Below, one piece after another: positions 38,578-43,886 of a DNA stretch of 43,886 nucleotides. This DNA comes from Dactylosporangium sucinum (lineage in GTDB: Bacteria; Actinomycetota; Actinomycetes; Mycobacteriales; Micromonosporaceae). Positions within the stretch are counted from its first letter, which is position 1. Each line of letters starts with the position of its first letter. The stretch is taken from the NCBI RefSeq assembly GCF_014647515.1, contig NZ_BMPI01000021.1:1-43886 (forward strand), in the 5' to 3' direction. The translations under genes and the position numbers were made by a program. The notes under the pieces were generated by a model. It was not told the DNA's origin. It searched no databases and saw nothing but the letters and a program-made list of their open reading frames with translations.

Positions 38578-39756
38578 ATGCGAACCCATCCGGTCGACGC
38601 CACCAGCGTGCTGTCCCTGCTGCCGACCCACCCGCGGGTCCTCGCCCTCGGCGAACCCACCCACGGCGAGGACCTCCTGCTCGACGTCCGCAACCACCTG
38701 TTCCGCCACCTCATCGACGAGGCCGGCTACCGCACCGTCGCCGTCGAGAGCGACTGCCTGCTCGCCCTGACCGTCGACGACTACGTCACCGGCGGCCCCG
38801 GCACCCTCGACGACGCCATGACCAACGGCTTCTCCCACAACTTCGGCACCTCCGCCGCCAACCGCGACCTGGTCCGCTGGATGCGCGAGTCGAACCAGCA
38901 CCGCGACCCGGCCGACCGGCTCCGCTTCGCCGGCATCGACGGCCCCCTGGAGATCAGCGGCCCCGAAAGCCCCCGCACCGCCCTCACCACCCTCCACACC
39001 TACCTCACCGCCCACCTGAACCCCGACCTGCTGCCCTGCACCGCCGACACCCTCGACGCCCTCCTCGGCGCCGACGAGCCGTGGACGAACCCGGCCACCA
39101 TGTACGACCCGGCCACGTCGATCGGCCGCACCCCACAGGCCCGCGAACTGCGCCTCATCGCCGACGACCTGGCCGCCCTCGTCGACGCCGACACCCCGCA
39201 CCTGATCGCCGCCACGTCCCGCGACGCGTGGGACCGCGCCCGCCTGCACGCCCGCACCGCCACCGGCCTGCTGCGCTACCACGCCTGGATGGCCGACCCG
39301 TCCCCGTCCCGCCTGGACCACCTGGTCCGCATCCGCGACACGATGATGGCCGAGAACCTCCTCGCCCTCGCCGAGCGCGGCCCGACCCTCGTGTACGCCC
39401 ACAACAGCCACCTGCAACGCGACGCCAGCAGCATGCGGATGGGCGACCACCACCTGCGGTGGTGCAGCGCCGGCGCGCTCACCGCCGCCCGCCTCGGCAC
39501 CGGCTACGCGTTCCTGGCCACCGCCCTGGGCACGATCCGCCACCACGGCGTCGGCACCCCACCGGCCGACACCGTCGAGGGCCACCTGTACACCCTCGAC
39601 CGGCAGGACCCGTTCCTCGTCGACCCGCACACGCTGGCCGCCACGTTCACCGGCACCCCACGGGTGTCGGAGTGGTTCGGCTACGCCGGGCTCGACCCCG
39701 CCCACCTGCCCAACACCGACGGCATCGTCTACATCCGGGACTGCCCCCAGCCCTAG
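38578..39756 (+). CDS. Erythromycin-esterase-family protein
   Basis: 392 residues, the usual Ere length. LALGEPTHGEDLLLDVRNHLFRHLIDEAGYRTVAVESD carries the catalytic-site histidine and acidic residues (GE-x-x-HG, ES); VYAHNSHLQRD is the second conserved histidine motif (AHN-x-H). No signal peptide. Family members hydrolyse the macrolide lactone or act on unknown esters; environmental homologues often do not touch erythromycin. It is a monocistronic gene downstream of the regulators with its own leaderless promoter. Confidence 0.92.
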   Translation: MRTHPVDATSVLSLLPTHPRVLALGEPTHGEDLLLDVRNHLFRHLIDEAGYRTVAVESDCLLALTVDDYVTGGPGTLDDAMTNGFSHNFGTSAANRDLVRWMRESNQHRDPADRLRFAGIDGPLEISGPESPRTALTTLHTYLTAHLNPDLLPCTADTLDALLGADEPWTNPATMYDPATSIGRTPQARELRLIADDLAALVDADTPHLIAATSRDAWDRARLHARTATGLLRYHAWMADPSPSRLDHLVRIRDTMMAENLLALAERGPTLVYAHNSHLQRDASSMRMGDHHLRWCSAGALTAARLGTGYAFLATALGTIRHHGVGTPPADTVEGHLYTLDRQDPFLVDPHTLAATFTGTPRVSEWFGYAGLDPAHLPNTDGIVYIRDCPQP

Positions 39757-39768
39757 CCGCCCGCCGGC

Positions 39769-39815
39769 CGGAGCGGGACGTCCCGGGGGATGTCGAGAAC
39801 ACGGCACCCGCTCCG
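39769..39815 (+). terminator. Inverted repeat after the esterase gene
   Basis: Arms CGGAGCGGG (39769-39777) and CCCGCTCCG (39807-39815) are perfect 9-bp complements with a 29-nt loop that itself contains the palindrome GGGACGTCCC (39775-39784, partly in the arm). 13 nt after the esterase stop; no T-tract. Possibly a factor-assisted terminator. Confidence 0.5.
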
Positions 39816-39854
39816 TCCCGCAGACAGCACCGGCAACCAATGGGAGGAACAGCC

Positions 39855-40352
39855 ATGCAACCCGACGAGATCACCGAGATCCTGAACCGGCCGCTCAGCC
39901 GGGAACTGCTGGCCCGCGACCTGACACGGCTGGCCTACGTCGCCAAGGACGGCACACCCCGCACCATCCCGATCGCGTTCACCTGGAACGGCACCCAGAT
40001 CGTGCTGTGCACGACGAAGAACGCCCCGAAACTCCACGCCCTGCGCGTGCACCCGACCGTCGCCCTCACCATCGACACCGAGGTGCACCCACCCAAGATC
40101 CTGCTCCTGCGCGGCCACGCGGAACTCGACGTCGTCGACGGCATCCCGCAGGAGTACCTCACGATGAACGGCACCTACCAGATGACGCCCCAGCAGCGGG
40201 TCGAGTGGGAGGCGGAGGTCCGCTCGCTCTACGACGGCATGGTCCGCATCGTCGTCACCCCCACGTGGGCGAAGCTCATCGACTTCGACACGACACTGCC
40301 GAGCGCGGTCGAGGAACTCGTCCGCCGGCGCGCCGAGCGCCAGCACGCCTGA
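39855..40352 (+). CDS. Pyridoxamine 5'-phosphate oxidase (PPOX) family protein
   Basis: 165 residues with the split-barrel flavin fold: RELLARDLTRLAYVAKDGTPRTIPIAFTWNGTQIVLCTTKNAPKLHALRVHPTVALTIDTE. Such proteins bind FMN, F420 or haem; no family-specific ligand set is seen, so the substrate is open. C-terminal helix SAVEELVRRRAERQHA is extra. ATG 39855 has GGGAGGAAC 5 nt upstream, a strong Shine-Dalgarno. 100 nt from the YCII-sigma operon. Confidence 0.88.
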   Translation: MQPDEITEILNRPLSRELLARDLTRLAYVAKDGTPRTIPIAFTWNGTQIVLCTTKNAPKLHALRVHPTVALTIDTEVHPPKILLLRGHAELDVVDGIPQEYLTMNGTYQMTPQQRVEWEAEVRSLYDGMVRIVVTPTWAKLIDFDTTLPSAVEELVRRRAERQHA

Positions 40353-40452
40353 ACACCGACCCGTCGAGACCAGCATTGTCGAGATCCCGCACCCGGCTGC
40401 ATCCCAGGGTGAACCCGGCCAGAATGGGCCGTACCGCATCAAGGAGAACACC

Positions 40453-40860
40453 ATGGCCAAGTACCTGCTGCTCAAGCACTACCGCGGCGCGCCGGCGGCG
40501 CTCAACGACGTGCCGATGGACCAGTGGACGCCCGAGGAACTCTCGGCCCACATGCAGTACATGCACGACTTCGCCGCGCGGCTCGAAGCCACCGGCGAGT
40601 TCGTCGACGGCCAGGCACTGTCACCGGAGGGCACCTTCGTCCGCTCCGACGGCCCGGGCCGCCCACCCGTCACCGACGGCCCGTTCGCGGAGACCAAGGA
40701 CCTGATCGCCGGGTGGATGGTGATCGACGTCGACAGCTACGCGCGGGCGCTGGAACTGGCGGGCGAACTGTCCGCGGCCCCCGGCGCCGGCGGCAAACCC
40801 ATCCACGAGTGGCTCGAGGTCCGCCCGTTCATGACCGCACCCCCGACCATCACCGAATGA
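40453..40860 (+). CDS. YCII-related (DGPF-domain) protein
   Basis: 135 residues. MAKYLLLKHYRG, then ALSPEGTFVRSDGPGRPPVTDGPFAETKDLIAGWMVIDVDSYARALELAGEL, with the diagnostic DGPF motif. These proteins are encoded immediately before ECF42 sigma factors and are thought to be regulated with them; enzymatic function is unproven. AAGGAG lies 6 nt before ATG 40453. The stop overlaps the sigma start (ATGA). Confidence 0.93.
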   Translation: MAKYLLLKHYRGAPAALNDVPMDQWTPEELSAHMQYMHDFAARLEATGEFVDGQALSPEGTFVRSDGPGRPPVTDGPFAETKDLIAGWMVIDVDSYARALELAGELSAAPGAGGKPIHEWLEVRPFMTAPPTITE

Positions 40861-42017
40861 CCACGGTCGACGAGACCCTGCTGCGGACCCTCACCCCCGC
40901 AGTGATCGCCGTCCTCGGCCGCCGCGGAGCAGACTTCGCGGCGGCCGAGGACGCCGTACAGGACGCCCTGATCGAAGCGGTACGTGTATGGCCGCACGAT
41001 CGGCCACGCGACCCCCAGGGCTGGCTGATCACCGTGGCGTGGCGCAAGTTCCTCGACGCCGCCCGCGCCGACACCTCCCGCCGGCAGCGTGAGGAACTCG
41101 CCCGCGCCGAACCCCCACCCCCACCCGAACCGGGCACGGCCGTCGACGACACGCTGCAGCTGTACTTCCTGTGCGCCCATCCGTCCCTGACCCCGGCCTC
41201 GGCGGTCGCGCTCACCCTCCGCGCGGTCGGCGGGCTGACCACCCGCCAGATCGCCCAGGCCTATCTGGTACCGGAGGCGACCATGGCCCAGCGGATCAGC
41301 CGAGCCAAACGGACCGTGTCCGGCATCCGGCTCAACCAGCCCGGCGACCTCACCACGGTCCTGCGGGTGCTCTACCTCGTCTTCAACGAGGGCTACTCCG
41401 GCAACGTCGACCTCGCCGCCGAAGCGATCCGGCTCACCCGCCAACTGGCGGTCATGACCAAGCACGAGGAGGCGGCGGGCCTGCTGGCGCTGATGCTGCT
41501 GCACCACGCGCGCCGCCCGGCGCGCACCCGCCCCGACTGCAGCCTGGTACCGCTCGCCGAACAGGACCGCGGCCGGTGGGACACCCGCCTGATCGCCGAG
41601 GGCGTCGACGTGCTGCAGGCGGCCCTCGCCCGCGACCGGCTGGGCGAGTTCCAGGCACAGGCGGCCATCGCCGCGCTGCACGCCGACTCCCGCACGGCCG
41701 AGGAGACCGACTGGGTCCAGATCGTCGAGTGGTACGACGAACTGGTACGCCTGACTGGCAGCCCCGTCGCCCGGCTCAACCGGGCCGTCGCCGTCGGTGA
41801 GGCCGACGGCCCGCGGGCCGGTCTGGCGGCCCTGGCCGACCTCGACCCCACCCTGCCCCGCCACCCGGCCGCCGCAGCGTACCTGCACGAACGTGCCGGC
41901 GACCCGGTGACCGCGGCACGCCTGTACGCCGACGCCGCCCGGGCAGCGTCGAACCTCCCCGAACGCGACCATCTCACACGCCAGGCCGCCCGACTCAACG
42001 CGCAGCTGCGCGGCTGA
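40857..42017 (+). CDS. ECF42-type RNA polymerase sigma factor with C-terminal TPR-like domain
   Basis: 386 residues. Sigma-2 region (FAAAEDAVQDALIEAVRVWPHDRPRDPQGWLITVAWRKFLDAAR), sigma-4 region (LTLRAVGGLTTRQIAQAYLVPEATMAQRISRAKRT), then the long helical DUF6596/TPR part (RLTRQLAVMTKHEEAAGLLALMLLHHARRPAR ... WVQIVEWYDELVRLTGSPVARLNRAVAVGEADGPRAGLAAL). No anti-sigma factor is adjacent; in this family the C-terminal extension controls activity. Together with the YCII gene it is the classic ECF42 unit. Confidence 0.94.
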   Translation: MTTVDETLLRTLTPAVIAVLGRRGADFAAAEDAVQDALIEAVRVWPHDRPRDPQGWLITVAWRKFLDAARADTSRRQREELARAEPPPPPEPGTAVDDTLQLYFLCAHPSLTPASAVALTLRAVGGLTTRQIAQAYLVPEATMAQRISRAKRTVSGIRLNQPGDLTTVLRVLYLVFNEGYSGNVDLAAEAIRLTRQLAVMTKHEEAAGLLALMLLHHARRPARTRPDCSLVPLAEQDRGRWDTRLIAEGVDVLQAALARDRLGEFQAQAAIAALHADSRTAEETDWVQIVEWYDELVRLTGSPVARLNRAVAVGEADGPRAGLAALADLDPTLPRHPAAAAYLHERAGDPVTAARLYADAARAASNLPERDHLTRQAARLNAQLRG

Positions 42018-42066
42018 TCGACCACCGCACCGCCCAGGCCGTGATTGCCCGATGGGAAGCGGGTCC

Positions 42067-43098
42067 TCAGGGGGCGGGGCGCGGGCGGTGGCGGCGCTGG
42101 ATGCTCAGCGGACGGACCGGGTCGACGTAGCGGGGCAGCCGCGGCTCGTCGGGACGCAACGCCCGCAGCTCGGCCGTGATCGCGTCGATGATCCGGTCGG
42201 TGGCCTGCTGCGCCGCACCCGGCACCGCCGGGTCCAGGCCGGACAGGTCGACCGGCGCACCGAAGTGGACCCGCACCACGGGCCGGCGCACCAGCGACCG
42301 GCACACCGTGCGCACGGTCGGCCCGAACCCGCCCCACGCCGCGACCTCGTGCGCACCCCACTGCGCGACCGGCACCACCGTCACCCCGGTCCGCAACGCC
42401 ACGCGGGCCATGCCGGTCTTCCCGCGCTCCGGCCACATCCCCGGGTCGAGCGTGATGCGCCCTTCCGGGTACCCGAGCACGTGCGACCCGACCGCGAGCG
42501 CCGCCGCGACGTCGTCGACGGCCGCGGCCACGTCCGCCTGCCGCCGGTTGATCCGGATGTGCCCGGCCGCCCGCATGACCCCGCCGACGACCGGCGCCCG
42601 GAACAGCCCACCGGTCGCCATCAGCCGCGGCGCCAGCCGCGCCTTCCCGCACGCGGCGGTGATGGCGATCGGGTCGAACGGCCCGATGTGGTTCGCGGCG
42701 AACATCACCGGCCCGGCCCGCAGCCCGGCCGGCACGTCGCCGGTGACCCGCAGCCGCGCCACCGCCCCGACCACGACCCGCGCCAGCAGCAGCATCACCC
42801 GCCACACCCACGGCACCCGCCACCCCCCGTCCGCCACGACGGGACCCGAGGCGCCGCGGCGAACCTCCGAGCCCGCCGCCGGGGCAGCAGTGGTGACAGC
42901 GGTGGCGACCGGGTCCGCCGACGGCGCGGACTGAGACTGCGGCTCGGTTCGCGGCTCGGTTCGCGGCTGGGCCGGCGCGTCGGCGGGAACCACCGCGGGG
43001 TCGGGGGCCGGGCCGGCGCCCGACGTGGGCGCGGTGACGGCAGGCGGCTCCGCTACCGGCCGGGTTGTCGCTATGGCGGGTGTGTCGCCGTCGGTCAC
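42067..43098 (-). CDS. PlsC-type lysophospholipid acyltransferase with disordered N-terminal tail
   Basis: 343 residues. The first about 90 are low-complexity Ala/Pro/Thr (PAQPRTEPRTEPQSQSAPSAD). The catalytic domain has motif I NHIGPFD (N-H-x4-D), the R-x-N region RINRRQAD and motif III YPEGRITLDPG. It would acylate lyso-phosphatidate or another membrane lipid at the inner leaflet; a hydrophobic helix VPWVWRVMLLLARVVVGAVA precedes the active site. GTG 43098 is the first standard start downstream of an in-frame stop at 43231-43233. Confidence 0.92.
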   Translation of the reverse strand: MTDGDTPAIATTRPVAEPPAVTAPTSGAGPAPDPAVVPADAPAQPRTEPRTEPQSQSAPSADPVATAVTTAAPAAGSEVRRGASGPVVADGGWRVPWVWRVMLLLARVVVGAVARLRVTGDVPAGLRAGPVMFAANHIGPFDPIAITAACGKARLAPRLMATGGLFRAPVVGGVMRAAGHIRINRRQADVAAAVDDVAAALAVGSHVLGYPEGRITLDPGMWPERGKTGMARVALRTGVTVVPVAQWGAHEVAAWGGFGPTVRTVCRSLVRRPVVRVHFGAPVDLSGLDPAVPGAAQQATDRIIDAITAELRALRPDEPRLPRYVDPVRPLSIQRRHRPRPAP

Positions 43099-43291
43099 GT
43101 CCGTCCGTTCCCGCCGTGCCCCGTCGCCTGTGTCGTCGGCGTCGCCGGTGGCCGGCCCTGTGCGGTCCTCAGGCCGGCTCCGGGGGTGGAACCGACCCGG
43201 GAACGGTAGCGCCGGGCCGCCACGACGCAGTCACGTCCCCGACCGATACCCCATCCCGCTGCCCATCCCGCTGCTCGGTCCGCTGGCTGGT

Positions 43292-43334
43292 CCCGCGGTC
43301 TCCGGCTCGTTTCCTACGGGCTGGAGACCGCGGG
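43292..43334 (-). terminator. Long GC-rich hairpin between the coiled-coil gene and plsC
   Basis: Arms 43292-43303 and 43323-43334 are perfect 12-bp complements (CCCGCGGTCTCC / GGAGACCGCGGG), extendable by three pairs with one G-T wobble. No T-tract. It is the main structure in the 386-nt gap 43099-43484; the gap also has a doubled CCCATCCCGCT near 43250-43272, and no convincing gene. Confidence 0.6.
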
Positions 43335-43484
43335 GCGGCAGGCGCCGGGGGAGCGGGCCGGTCACTCACCAACCCGCCCGGCGCGTGCCGTCCCGACGCC
43401 GCGCCCCGCACAGTGCAGGCGCCCAGGCGCGGCCGGGAACCCCGAGATCCGCCCGGAAAGCCACGGAAGCCCCGGGGCCTCGGG

Positions 43485-43886
43485 CTACTCGGTGTCGCGG
43501 AGCTCGGCCAGGCGGGCCTCGATCTCGGCGAGCTCGGCCCGCAGCCGCTCCGCCTCCGCCTCGGCCTCGGCGCGGGCCGCGTTGACGATCTCCTCGACGG
43601 CCTCGTGGACGCCGGGGACGTCGAGCATCCCGACCATCTTCAGCGCCTCGCCGGCCTTGATCACGTATGGCTTGGCGAGGGCCTTCGTGCCCTGGCTCGC
43701 CGCCACCGTCCACTCGCCGTCGGCGTAGGCGAGGGTGACGGTCAGACCGGCCGGGGCCTTCGCCTTCGGGGCGGCCTTCTTCGCCGGGGCCGCCTTCGCC
43801 GGCTTCACCTCAGCTTTGCCGTCAGCTTTGCCGTCAGCTTTGCCGTCAGCTTTGCCGTCAGCTTTGCCGTCAGCTTTGCCGTCAGC
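43485..43886 (-). CDS. Coiled-coil protein with ADGK repeats (5'-truncated by window edge)
   Basis: The frame is open to the window edge. From the edge inward it reads (ADGK)6 A-E-V-KPAKAAPAKKAAPKAKAPAG, a basic Lys/Ala/Pro linker. A compact domain follows (LTVTLAYADGEWTVAASQGTKALAKPYVIKAGEALKMVGMLDVPGVHEAVEEIV), then a C-terminal coiled coil (ARAEAEAEAERLRAELAEIEARLAELRDTE). The lysine-rich tail could bind DNA or acidic surfaces. A GTG at 43808 could be a start, but the open repeat frame argues for a longer protein. Family unknown. Confidence 0.75.
   Translation of the reverse strand, partial: ADGKADGKADGKADGKADGKADGKAEVKPAKAAPAKKAAPKAKAPAGLTVTLAYADGEWTVAASQGTKALAKPYVIKAGEALKMVGMLDVPGVHEAVEEIVNAARAEAEAEAERLRAELAEIEARLAELRDTE
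43812..43886 (-). repeat. Perfect 12-bp tandem repeat encoding ADGK
   Basis: Unit AGCTTTGCCGTC on the plus strand (GACGGCAAAGCT on the minus strand), six identical copies at 43812-43883 and a partial AGC at the edge, so the array continues outside. Perfect identity, with TTT in a GC-rich genome, indicates recent slippage expansion. Confidence 0.97.

Noticed and set aside
43099..43484. Possible genes in the gap before the last coding region
   Set aside because: Open frames here have no Shine-Dalgarno or leaderless promoter and no protein-like composition; only a hairpin and a doubled 11-mer are supported.

Overview
The window is a 43.9-kb piece of chromosome from a very GC-rich actinomycete. 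Codons end almost always in G or C, and GTG, TTG and probably CTG starts occur. Many starts sit 6-8 nt after a TANNNT-like -10 box with no Shine-Dalgarno sequence, which points to leaderless transcripts. The gene families, the F420/PPOX- and ECF42-type genes, and a palindromic element resembling the GATC-type intergenic repeats of Micromonospora relatives suggest Micromonosporaceae. That assignment is an inference. No rRNA, tRNA, phage module or CRISPR array was seen.

Layout, left to right. 1-3.5 kb: end of a probable 3-hydroxyacyl-CoA dehydrogenase, a BtuF-like binding protein, a TetR/SMR efflux pair with its operator, and a secreted, membrane-anchored propeller-like protein. 3.3-7.1 kb: a MarR/DHA2 drug-efflux pair with two matching operators, then a DrrAB-type ABC exporter. 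7.2-9.9 kb: a HelR-type RNA polymerase recycling ATPase and an ArsR regulator. 9.9-16.4 kb: a two-repeat unknown protein, then a membrane protein, a multicopper oxidase and a four-TM protein, preceded on the same strand by a PDZ-containing histidine kinase and NarL-type regulator. 16.4-20.5 kb: an HTH_42 protein, an orphan pair of type VII secretion-like proteins, a 35-residue membrane peptide, a methyltransferase and a tyrosine recombinase. 20.4-28.3 kb: an AidB-like acyl-CoA dehydrogenase, thymidine kinase, a LacI/MFS operon divergent from a membrane EEP hydrolase, a UMF1-type MFS and a GDPD phosphodiesterase.

28.4-38.5 kb is the most unusual region. A tail-anchored Hsp70 ATPase domain with no substrate-binding domain converges, across a strong bidirectional terminator, on an operon. 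In transcription order the operon encodes a 51-residue predicted peptide, an IniC-sized dynamin-like GTPase, a double-membrane-spanning protein with a GrpE-like head, an IniA-sized dynamin-like GTPase, and a very acidic repeat protein. Divergent from it is an 846-residue ATPase-LuxR regulator of the same size and architecture as mycobacterial IniR, followed by a second small HTH protein. I read this as an iniBAC-like membrane-remodelling locus that has gained its own membrane-tethered Hsp70/GrpE pair.

38.5-43.9 kb: an erythromycin-esterase-family protein, a PPOX-family protein, a YCII-ECF42 sigma pair, a PlsC acyltransferase, and a coiled-coil protein whose N-terminal part is a perfect (ADGK)n repeat running off the window edge.

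Much of the window concerns efflux, envelope stress and antibiotic tolerance: three drug-type exporters, HelR, an Ere-like esterase and the IniBAC-like cluster. Most of these units carry their own local regulator and palindromic operator.
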